Below, piece after piece: positions 1-9,557 of a stretch of DNA of 54,061 nt; the first letter of the stretch is position 1; each line of letters starts with the position of its first letter. The notes beneath the pieces were generated by a model. The model searched no databases and had not been told where the DNA came from. It saw nothing but the letters and a program-made list of their open reading frames with translations. The stretch is from Spongospora subterranea (Eukaryota; Endomyxa; Phytomyxea; Plasmodiophorida; Plasmodiophoridae), in assembly GCA_900404475.1 (NCBI GenBank), contig OUQQ01000053.1, forward strand, positions 1 through 54,061, read 5' to 3'. Made by a program: the position numbers and the translations under genes.

Positions 1-76
1 GCCCCTCGTTACACATGCTACCCGGCCATCGTTACACACGCTACCCGCCCCTCGTTACACATGCTACCCGGCCATC
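1..76. repeat. 23-bp tandem repeat at window edge
   Basis: Three consecutive copies of a 23-bp unit, CGTTACACATGCTACCCGNN-like, occupy about 8-30, 31-53 and 54-76, with a partial copy before them. Alternate copies are more alike (TGCTACCCGGCC versus CGCTACCCGCCC), so the array may also be read as a 46-bp higher-order unit. The array is cut by the left end of the window, so its full length is unknown. No coding function is apparent. Confidence 0.8.
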
Positions 77-631
77 GCCTGATCGGGCCACCGCCGTCCC
101 TTCTCCTTGGCGGTTCATCACTGTATTCGGAGAGCGCCTCTCAGTTGCGGTAAACTGCGTCCGTGGCTCAGTGGCCATTATCGAACCGGTAAAGTTGAAA
201 TCGTGATCACATCCCTAAAAGCGCTTCGAAATCGTGGAGGCGGACCCGTTTGCACGATCATGATGCGGCCCAGATTTGCCAGCGAACGATTACGTCGTTT
301 GAGGCAATTTTTTGACGAAGCGATGCGGCAGCGCGCGGCCGTGAACGACCGACGCCAGTCCATCCAGTTCTATGTGGCGCCGGATCATCAGAACATCACT
401 TTCACGTATTGCCAACAGTCTGTTTCAGTATGTGGTCGCTGTGTGGAATAATCTTGCCGGGAATGGCGCCAATAGTCGGTTTCGCTTAGCTCGTTTGTCC
501 TGAACCCTACACGTTCCCTGATACCGAGCACGAATTGCTCGAGCACATCGGCTCGCATGCGAAATCCGTTCGCGTCACTGGTGTCGCATTGAGCGCTGCA
601 CCAAATGCCTGTTCGCTAATATCAGGAGATT
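77..631. other. Gene-poor left flank
   Basis: About 550 nt between the tandem repeat and the Nudix gene. Short open frames exist on both strands, but none carries a recognisable domain or a continuation across plausible splice sites. It may hold the 5' flank and promoter of the Nudix gene. No tRNA-like or repeat structure was seen. Confidence 0.4.
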
Positions 632-1251
632 ATGAAGACGTTCAAGATGCATGTGGCAGGTAATCAAGATCCTAGCGCCCCTGCTGGTTGTCTAGATAAT
701 CGATGGACATTCATTGCAGTTGTCTCTTCAATACCTCTGAGCGATCGCAACACGCCTTCCCGGTCAACGTCAGTTGGAGCGACCAAAGGTTAATCGACGA
801 AGCGACTAGATTTGCTCCCAGCGCTATAGGAAACATCTTCATCCAGCACCACAGGATGGACCTATTCAATCGTGCTCGACAATCCATGTATGGAGATTGG
901 GCCTTATGCATTCTCGAGGCGCCTGATTCAAGGACTAGTGATTCAAAATGGACGCTGACTCTTCCTGGAGGCAAAAGGTGATTTGGATCAGGTGCTTATG
1001 GACGTTGCTATTGATCAGCTTTACACTATAGGCATCTTGGCGAGTCGTCGTTAGCTTGCTGCCTCCGCGAACTCAGAGAGGAAATCGGTCTTCAAGCTGT
1101 CGACGTCAGCATCCGCAAACATCCTCCTCATCGGGTTGATATCGACTCTAAGGTTCTTGAATGTATTGCGATTCTTTCACGAACGCTTAGGTCATCTTTG
1201 CAGTTTTGCGGGTTCGTTCTTCACCCCAATCATTTTGAGTTAAACACCTAA
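632..1251 (+). CDS. Nudix hydrolase domain protein
   Basis: This is a Nudix-superfamily pyrophosphohydrolase, a family that cleaves nucleoside diphosphates linked to another moiety; the substrate cannot be told. After an intron at 978-1031 the frame reads the complete Nudix box GKRHLGE-(7 residues)-REL-REEIGL, matching GX5EX7REUXEEXGU with every metal-binding glutamate present. An upstream ATG at 632 joins through introns at 660-719 and roughly 789-830 to the exon that reads into the LPGGKR motif. The N-terminal exons are the least certain part. A shorter alternative would begin inside the exon near 703. The 3' end is also ambiguous: the plain frame stops at 1249-1251, but two further possible introns would extend the protein to a stop at about 1360. 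The domain call is secure; the ends are not. Confidence 0.75.
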
Positions 1252-1476
1252 GTGTCAAATGGCGCCTCTTTCGTCACCAGCTACACTTTTTTGTTCTAAC
1301 AGCGAGCGTGCTGTTCACGATGGTCTTTTCCCTACATTTATGGCATCATCGATTTACTAAATGGATCAAACGTCCATCATCTTCATAATAAAAGGGCGAT
1401 TGTCGGGTTATCACGATAACTCACCTCTCATAATTCGCTCCAGCCACCGTCCTGACAGTATTTGTATTTCTGTTGT

Positions 1477-3227
1477 TTATTTCAAATTGTTTGGAGTATC
1501 TTCTAAACTAGTTGGCATCCATTGCAGGTGAAAACCCACTGTGTATTTCGTGAAACCCATGGGGGATCTGATCACGTCTCCCGCCATGTGATAGCGGATC
1601 GAGCTGATTCCGTCGTCAGAAAAGCGAACTTTCGAATTCTGGACGTCCTGGAGATACTGCCTGTTGTAGTTGAACAGGGCTGTCACATCCAGATCTGTGA
1701 CCCGATCGTGAGATAGCGCTTGATAGCGCCCAATCGTTGGGTCTAATCGTAAAGGTTCACCGAATACCGACGCGATCCGGAAATAGAGGTCGTCGTCTTC
1801 CATACCCTGAGAGTGAATGAGGTTTTGACGATAGCGATGGAGCGATTTTCCAAATCCTACCCATCCCCAATAGGCATTGCTCATGCCATTCAACATTTCG
1901 AAGTGCTTGACGGTCAACAACAGGGCTCCTCCAACCTGTCCAGGGCGTCGTCATTATGCCAACGATTACGCGATCTGAGGTTTCGTAGACCAACCATAGC
2001 GTTGTAGGCAGGCTGCCAGTTGTATTGTGATGATGCACTGCAAAGGTGCAATGGAAGTTCAGGAATCGCGTACGTATTGCGCTGATCGATCGGGAGTTGG
2101 TCAACGTCATGAAGCGCCATATAGGTGAAGTCATTTCGGATCAGATAATAGCCGATGTTGAATAATGCTGCCTTGTTGAATATTACGCCAGGCTCCTGCT
2201 CCACAACAATGATCTCGTAGTCTCGCCCGGCCTTCGTCAAGAACGTCGTCATATGACTAGCAAATTCCTCGAGGTTTGCGGTTCGGTTCAGCCCTTGTGA
2301 CGAAGAATCGCCAGAATCCCGAAAAGGAACAACCACGGCAAGTCGGGGATTTTGAGGGTCTTGAGGTCGTGATCTCAGTTTAGCGACTTCTTCTGGAACT
2401 TGAGGGACCGGACGTAGATCGATAATGTTGTCGAGCAGTTCCATGATCTCTAACGCGGACACACCAGTGAACGGTATCCTCTTGAGTGAAATCTCTGGCC
2501 GAAAGGATAATAGCGTTTTCCCCGCTGATTTGTTCGAATACATCTCAACGACGACTGCCGAGGGCTGAAGGAACACAAGAACGGCGTCGAGCTGACTTCT
2601 GGCCAGGATTAACACTTTCAACTGTGATATACTGTTCAACTCCTTCTTGGTGATGACATCGAGGTCGAATAACTGGATGGCTAACCCAAAACCTTGTAGG
2701 GCTTTGTATAGCACGTGCAACGAATGATATGTTGCTGTAGATTGCGTCTGCTTGTCAATCAACACACCGATGTTCAGCCTGGACCCCGGATCAGGCAACC
2801 TGAATATGGCTCGTTGATATGCGAAACTGCCAATCGTCTGTTTATCCGAGATTGGCGCAACGGAGATGGCTGTTCCCAGACAGTGCCGCCGTTTGGCGCT
2901 GTACAGCTCAACTGAGGCGAACAGGGAAGACCATATCCCGCGAAATCTGTCAATGTTGCCGACGCCAAACAACACCACCGTAACTTGTTTCAGATTGTTG
3001 AACTGCTTCAACGCTTTCGTGGTTCGTTCCAGAAGGGCTAAATTCTGCTCCAGATTCGATTGTTGCGATTGAGTCCATTGCACAAACACAGTCGGGAAAT
3101 CGTCGAACTTCTCACACGATAAACGTTCTGTTCGCACTTGAATATGAGGTGGTACCGAGTGATTCTCGAGTCGGCATTGTGGTTCGACTTGCAATTTCGT
3201 CTGGGCGTCGCTATTGACCGTGATCAT
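1477..3227 (-). CDS. Beta-1,4-galactosyltransferase family 7 (GT7) enzyme
   Basis: A GT7 glycosyltransferase, a family that transfers galactose from UDP-Gal in the Golgi lumen. Three exons: 1995-3227 (ATG at 3227, although an open frame continues to 3281), 1861-1935 and 1477-1806, with introns at 1936-1994 (59 nt) and 1807-1860 (54 nt). Splicing restores the family hallmarks in order: RLAVVVPFRD, FNKAALFNIGY, the metal-binding HDVDQLP, VGGALLLT, and the acceptor-site motif WGWGMEDDDL. The VGGALLL and NGMSNAYWGW segments resemble the B4GALT7 (xylosylprotein galactosyltransferase) branch most. About 250 N-terminal residues precede the GT7 domain and contain a stretch like the end of GT61-type domains (a hydrophobic run, then PSAVVVEMYS). 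No N-terminal membrane anchor is visible, so a short upstream exon may be missing. Family is certain; acceptor specificity is inference. Confidence 0.88.
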
Positions 3228-3567
3228 GGCGTTCCTGATGGTGCAAACCAAGTCCCGAACGCATGTGATATCGCTGGCCACAGACTGACATAATGATGGC
3301 TACGTATAAACTGATGTAAGCGGGATTGAAAAAATATATAAGCCCATCGTCAAACCTCAGCGGCCGGACGTCGATCACGAGATGACAACAGGAGCGTGGT
3401 CATGATAACCCCCCAAGTCAAAACCATGGAACTCGTCAACAGACACAATACCCTCCCGGACCTCCATTTTCGCCGATAGTGAAAAATGTCCATAGGTGAT
3501 TGCGACAAACTGGGAATAATTGTGGCAAATGTGGGAATGGTATTGCTGTGTCTGGTGGGACCATAGT

Positions 3568-3594
3568 CTCTCTCTATCTCTCTCTCTCTCGGGC
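3568..3594. repeat. CT-rich microsatellite
   Basis: A short run of CT dinucleotides with one interruption (TCTCTCTATCTCTCTCTCTC). It is a simple-sequence repeat with no evident function. Confidence 0.8.
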
Positions 3595-4050
3595 AGCTGG
3601 CATCATTCACCACTGCAACCTCTTCCATCCCCCCCCTTTGATCTGAGTGATCTGGTGGGGGAGGAGGGACCCACCAAATCACTTCAAAGGTTTAGTGAAC
3701 CCGACGTGAAACGATGACCAAGGCGATGACCACCGTTCGAGGGAAGTGACTTGCTGTCAGGGTTGGTTTCGGTGGGACAGCAGGTCCCTATTGATTTTCT
3801 GTTTTCTTAAACGTCTCTTTTGGTGTGTGAGCCAAGATTAGGATTTAGGTGTTTGGCGATGGGCATCAAGATGTGACAGGCAACAATAGCAGAGTGAGGT
3901 CATCAATCAGGGGGATTATCATCATCGGCTACGTGAGAAATCTGGAATCATTTCTTGAAAAACACGAGGGAGCGGACCTGGACCAATGGGCCTCTTTTCT
4001 ACGAACCGTGGAGTTTGAGAACTTGATGCAAAGGGAAACTTCATGGCAAG

Positions 4051-4270
4051 GAAGGAGATGGGCCATTTTGATACAGCGATCGACCACAACCAACTTTCAC
4101 CACCCCAAGGACACAGGGAGCTCAACTAAAAGGTTCACTGAGAGGAACGACCAATGCCGGAAGGGGAAATGGGAAGTGGTCGTACTATAGTCGGCGCTCC
4201 CTGTGTCCTTGGGTTCGTGATAGTCTTTTTGGTTGTGGTCGATCGCTGTATCAAACTGGCACATCTCCTT
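4051..4270. repeat. Decayed inverted repeat (foldback structure)
   Basis: The sequence at 4051-4122 reappears as its reverse complement at 4196-4270 with a few mismatches and small indels; the core GGTCGATCGCTGTATCAAA is exact. The loop is about 75 nt. Weaker similarity seems to extend outward from both arms towards about 3930 and 4390. This suggests an old foldback element or an inverted duplication now decaying. Confidence 0.7.
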
Positions 4271-5545
4271 CTAGTACCAGCTGGCATTTTGTTTTTGCTC
4301 AAGTTTGTCAGACACCATGGGTTTTCATCGTTTCAGATCATGGTCCTCCATTTTATCACTCAGTTTTGGAAACATCTTCTACTCCGTTTTATGCGAAAGA
4401 GCATCTCCACCGCGCCGAATCAAAGCACCGCGTCAAACCGAACCATGCGCTAAGAACAATTTATTTTCCGCACCACAAACTACAGTAGAGGCAAGCAACT
4501 CCTACCCGACGCCATACTGGCCCATACATCGATCGCAACATGGATATATCCCCATGGAGAAAAAATCGGCGAGAGACGACATAGGAGGATGAGGATGACG
4601 ACGTCGTCGACGAATTGTTTTGGATGATGAGTAGAATTTTTGCCCGAATCCCTGTCGGAGCGTGGGGTTATCGGATTGAACGCCACCTCAATAATCGCAA
4701 TCGTGCCGATGGGTACAATGAGCTTTTCCGCTAATGCGACGTGATTCCATATCTCCCTCCCCGGTTCGTAAAGCGAACTATGACATTCCCAAATTCATGT
4801 TCCCATCATTTCGCCATTGATGTCAATGTACCACGTATTCAATCGTCGACATGAAGGGTGAATATCGCACGATCCTGAAATGATAAGAACTTCATATCTC
4901 GACTGAGATGTAGAATCTGATATTTGTCGTGTTCCTCTGTTATATATATATCGAATGCGGTTTACGTATTTAAAGTTGGGTTTTGAAATGTTCTAAATTT
5001 GAACCTGTTCAAGTTGCTCGATTCGCGTCGCCTATAACACAATCTATTTTACTCCTCAATAACACCACCGCTCAATGTAATCAATGTGGTTCTCTTCTAC
5101 GCCCTGATTGCGCAAAAGCGCCACCACAATACAAACGCGTCGGTTTACTCTACAACAGGGCATTTCTGTATTTCAATGTTCCGACACGAATGCCTTCATC
5201 TAATGGGAATGGGATCCAGTTCTGTCCATCTACCGAGTGGGAGCTATCTCCCCGACTCAGTTCTGCCCATCCAACGGTCATCAGCTCTGCCCATCTGTAT
5301 GCAGCGGGAGTCAGGGCCGGCCACAGCCTCTGGCCACCCAACGTGTAGGAGTGCGCCACGTCCAGGGCCATACGGTCGCACGTTACGATGTTGCCAGCCA
5401 GGGCGCAAGCCCTCATCCTCCTTTCACCTCACGACCCCCCATTCCCCATTCTCCTTCACCCCAGATCGCCATCTGTCCGATAGTGAACGAGCTACCACAG
5501 CGGCCAACATCATCACGCGTTTCATCGTCGTGGAAACTCGCCACG

Positions 5546-7173
5546 ATGTCAGGGAGACAGATCACGGGTTCCCAGGAACGAGTCCCGTTGCGAGCGCGAG
5601 ACGTTGTCGACCATCCACACGCAGGTGCTGTCCTGACAGGAAATCTAACAGCTTGGGACGCCTTCTCTACTATAATCAGTAGTATCATTGGTTTGTCTGC
5701 TTATGAATGTCGCCAATCCAGCAACTAACGTCGCAATCGCAGGGAGCGGGATCTTCGCCACTCCTGGCTTGGTCTATGCGCAAACCGGTTCACCATGTGC
5801 ATCATTGTTGGCCTGGGTGATGGGCGGCGTATTAAGTTTTATAGGAAGCTTGTGCTATGCTGAATTAGCTACAGGCGACGTTGACTGCGGAGCGGAACTA
5901 GCCTATTTCCAGAAAGCGTTCAATCGACATGTGGCGTTTGCCTTCGTGTTCGTGTCGTTTTTCGCTTTGGCTTCTGGAAGTATCGCCATCGAAGCGACTG
6001 TATTTTCGCGTTATCTTCTGGCGATATTCGACATCGACGCGTCCATACTCAATGTCGCCATAGCAATGGGCTTGGTCGTTTTTTTGGGTTTTTTGAACCT
6101 GAATGGTTGTCAGCAATCCGCCATGATCCAAAAAGCAATGGTTGTTTTCAAGGTCGCTGCAGTCCTATTGCTAATATTGGTACGTTCATTAACACAAAGG
6201 AAATCGTCAGTCAAAAGATGAACATGTCGTCAGGGCGCAATTTTCGCCCCAGCTCACGCGCGGCAAGGCGCCAAGTTTGACAATCTTGGGACATGCTGGC
6301 AAGGAACGGTTTCCAGTACATTTGGAATGGGAATGCTGGGTTCGTTATGGGCTTACTCGGGCTTCAACTCTATCTGTGCGCTATCGGAAGAGTTTTCCAA
6401 TCCGCAACGGGATCTGCCTGTTGGCGTCACATGTGGGATGATTGTCGTCACTATACTATACGTGTTGTCAAATGTGTCTGTCTCGTACCATTGTCACATA
6501 CACATGTCTGATCTATCTTTTTTGCCATTAGGGCTTATATGCTGATAATCCCGGCGAACGTCTTTAAAGAGTCGCGCTCGGTTGGATATGCGTTCGCCAT
6601 TTCTGTTGGAGGAACAGTATATGCCGACTTACTTTCGCTATTGATATTGATGGCGACTGCCGGTGCCGCCCATTCTACGATTTTTGGGTCATCCAGAGTA
6701 TTTTTTGCTGCTGGAAGGGACGACCTGTTTTCCGGTTTTAAACTTACCTGAAGAATGTCGCTGTCGAATTTCTAACGTGTTCCTTTGCAGATCGGTTCAA
6801 AAGGTTGAATTCGCATGGAGTCCCGTCCTACTCGATCATCGCTCTATGTGCATGGTCCTGCGTGCTGATATTGCTGGGCGAGCACTTATCATCGTTGATC
6901 GACTACTCTGGTGTCGCCACATGGTTCTTCGCAGGTCTCGCTGCGATTGCCATGATCAGACTACGAATATCTACTAGCGAAACGTTCCACATTCCATTCT
7001 ATCCCATAACTCCATTGGTATTTGCCACAGGGTGCTTCGCTTTGGTCATCTCTGGATTAGTCGACGACTTTTATCCTTCATTATTCGTCATTATTTTGAT
7101 CACCGCATCGACGCTTTATCATCGAATATTTCATAGAGTAAGATCTAATGTATTAAACTTGGAGATTCATTGA
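5546..7173 (+). CDS. APC-superfamily amino acid transporter (LAT-like)
   Basis: A 12-helix amino acid/polyamine permease of the plasma or vacuolar membrane. Five exons join through introns 5691-5742, 6180-6233, 6476-6531 and 6735-6790. The first joint rebuilds the substrate-binding helix-1 motif IIGSGIFATPG, diagnostic of the APC fold. The others connect YSGFNSICALSEEFSNPQRD (the conserved helix-6 region, YSGxN...EE..NP.R.LP) to AYMLIIP and FAAGRDDLFSDRFKRLN (helix-8/loop motif). The family's usual ten to twelve hydrophobic stretches are present and the length, about 470 residues, is normal. ATG 5546 was chosen because it gives a normal short cytosolic N-terminus; the frame is open further upstream without domain support. 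The stop lies 18 nt from the stop of the convergent MFS gene. Substrate is not predictable. Confidence 0.88.
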
Positions 7174-7191
7174 AAACGTTAAACTATATGA

Positions 7192-9214
7192 TCAATGTCT
7201 GGCGGTGACAGGATTTGCACGAATCGCAGCTTGCTCGGGCGTTTCAAAATACTTGGAATCAACTGGCTTAAGGCGATAATGAGTTCCCATTGCGACCAAC
7301 ATCACCACCCCCATTGTGTACAGCGTTGAATGATAGACGAACATTGATGGATCAATAAGCCCCGGAATCAGTTCAGATAAGTTTTTCAAAGTAATACGGC
7401 CAGTAGAAATGGCTTCATTTGCATCAGACAACGCGATCCCGAAGCGACCTTCGAATACTGCTGGGTCTACTTTAGCTAAAAGGTCCCTAAATGCACCTTG
7501 GGTACTTTTCTCGCGAAGTGTGAGCAGTAGTGTCGGACCAGCGATAGCAGCTGCGGTGGATCCTAACAACATCCTTCCTAACAAAACTAAGCAAATTTGA
7601 CCATAAACGGAAATGGGTTGAATACCATGGTTTGAGCCAACGTATTTGGGGCCAAATTTCCAGCTCTCATATGCAGGAAGTAGAGCATACATTCCTCCCA
7701 TAATCGAAACAATGGCTACAGACGACCCAATGAATGCATAAAACGGAGCTGGGGTTTGAGTGCTAGCAACGGCGTCGATAAGGGTGGGCATCGCCATGAA
7801 CAAAACTGCAGACGAGGCAGTCATTGCGTGGACGGTTGTTCTAAACCCAATATTCTGTGCAATCAAAGGCCAGAAAAGGCGGCCAGAGAGATTTCCTGCT
7901 GCTAAAGCCATAACGAACCTGACTCCAAATTAGATATGCGATGAACCAATTTTGACACTTCTTACGCAGAACCGACAGCTGGAGTCACTAATGAGGGAAT
8001 TGTGGAGGCAAACGTTTGTAGCATTAGAGGTTTCGCAACACTTAATAGCGCGAGACCACCACTGGATACACAAAAGAAGGTTGCACATAGCTCCCAGAAC
8101 TGGGGGAGTTTCATAAGAACATCGTGATGAACATCACCTGTTGCTGGGTACCTTCCTCTTACAGGAAGAACAACAGCTTTCGGGGCCTTGGCATCAACAA
8201 TAGGAGCCTTGCGTAATCCCCAAGCGGAAGCAAGCATAACGCCCATATAAACAGCACCAAGTGACATGAGGGTCTCTGCAATGCCAGTAGATCCAGTACC
8301 AACAGCGTAGTATCCATCCGCGAAGAATGTGGAATTGGACGCCATGACGACCTCAATCAGCTTCCCTGACACATCAGCAAACAATATCCCGTTTTCAGGA
8401 ACAACGTTGCATGATCCAGGAGCTCCGATAAATTGTGGAGCGGTTCTGAAATATTCCATAAGCTTCTGCGCAACCGGAGCAAACACAAGAGCACCACTCC
8501 CAAATCCTGCAACAGTGATTCCCGATGCTAACGCTTTCTTATCGGGAAAGTATTCCATCCTAAATTGTTCAATTAGAGATTCGCCCAATGAAGGTAAAAT
8601 GGGACTTACAGGACTTGCAAAGGAGGCGTGTATGCCAGTCCAATACTGATCCCGCCAAGGACACCGTAACCAGCATATACTAGAGCTAAATTATGATGAA
8701 GCAGACCCGCCCCAGCTAACCTTGTGATTAAATTAATCAGCAGTTGAGTAGCTAGAAAGGTGAACGTCTAGGCATACATCATTCCACCACCAAAACAAAG
8801 TCCGGCAACGCCAACGCAAATTGTCGGGCCTACCCGATTTTGCCAATTGCCCACTAATGCAGACGTTATACCCTGTCATTGAAACAATTGAGAACCAGAA
8901 TCAATTATGCGTTGAAAAAAGGTCGAATCGATGTGGGGAACGGTTGGGTGGTGTAATTTGGGGAGAAGTACCTGGACTGCAAAAGTGACAGACATAACAC
9001 CCGCTGTGGCGGGAAGGCCCCAATCACCTGCCGAGGTTGCCACAATGCCGAGCTCCCGCGTCATTGGGTCGGCTAGCAGACTCCAGGCATAGGGCGAGCC
9101 GATACAGAGGTGGCCGGCCACGGCCGGGATCGCCATCTTCCACCGCCCATCCGTATTCGGACGCCGCCGCGCCTCGGTTCCAAACCTGGTCACAAGCTTG
9201 GACCATAGACCCAT
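7192..9214 (-). CDS. MFS transporter, oxalate/formate antiporter-like (OFA family)
   Basis: A major-facilitator transporter resembling oxalate:formate antiporters and monocarboxylate porters. Starting at ATG 9214, at least five exons are needed. An intron from about 8971 down to 8873 joins VTFAVQ to GITSALVGNW. A second, beginning at a GTATGC donor inside FGGGMM, removes an in-frame TAG and continues at LAGAGLLHHN. A third after TPPLQV leads into MEYFPDKKALASG. A fourth near 7912-7966 links TPAVGSA to FVMALAAGNLSGRLFW. The assembled protein shows the OFA features GYGVLGGISIGLAYTPPLQ, the FPDKK.LASG.T cytosolic motif, and the NLSGRLFWPLIAQNIG helix 7-8 motif, in the proper order. The substrate is uncertain because this family is broad in protists. 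It converges on the amino acid transporter 18 nt away. Confidence 0.85.
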
Positions 9215-9557
9215 AATCAAGTGAAAACCCGACACTGTAAAATACGGCTCAAACTACACTGGTTCAAAGACTACAGATCAGAGGCCGCCGTAAAAAAAAA
9301 GGAGAATCATGTTGCACTTTCGCATGTGCCATCGCTGTTTTCTTCCGCGTCCCGCTCAGTGAAAGTGAACATTAGGAGGCGACGGCACGGGAAATTTCGA
9401 GGCCGCAGCGCGCACTTCGCATGTTTTGACTGGCGCGCGACTGCATGCAGCATATACGGCAACTTGTCGCTGCAGCAGTGTATTGTCATTTTGTGGAGTC
9501 TCAATTGTTTTTTGTGGTAATACACGCCGAAACCAGGTTCTCTGTGCGCGCCGGCCG
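9215..9557. promoter_or_regulatory. Divergent intergenic promoter region (MFS / SMCHD1-like)
   Basis: 343 nt between two divergently transcribed starts (9214 minus, 9558 plus). It must carry both 5' flanks. No clear TATA box or repeated operator is visible. Short open frames here on both strands have no domain. Confidence 0.45.

Larger units (their letters stand above)
3282..5545. other. 2.3-kb region without a confident gene
   Basis: No frame here continues into a recognisable domain. It holds an AT-rich stretch just upstream of the galactosyltransferase (3300-3345), a CT-rich microsatellite near 3568-3594, a decayed inverted repeat at 4051-4270 and a TATATATA run near 4941-4952. Open frames up to about 200 codons at 5086-5728 are GC-rich overlapping frames on both strands and look like chance. 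The right end probably carries the promoter of the amino-acid transporter. Confidence 0.5.

Noticed and set aside
3350..3717. Pro-rich open frames on both strands around a CT microsatellite
   Set aside because: Low-complexity translation of the CT tract; no family and no splice continuation.
5086..5728. Several overlapping long open frames (up to ~200 codons) upstream of the amino acid transporter
   Set aside because: Only the part from 5546 in one frame continues into the transporter by splicing; the other frames have random composition, no domain and overlap on both strands.
8752..8790. In-frame TAG inside the MFS gene suggesting a pseudogene
   Set aside because: A GTATGC donor just before it and an ACAAG acceptor after it remove the stop and rebuild a normal-length helix 3, so it lies in an intron.
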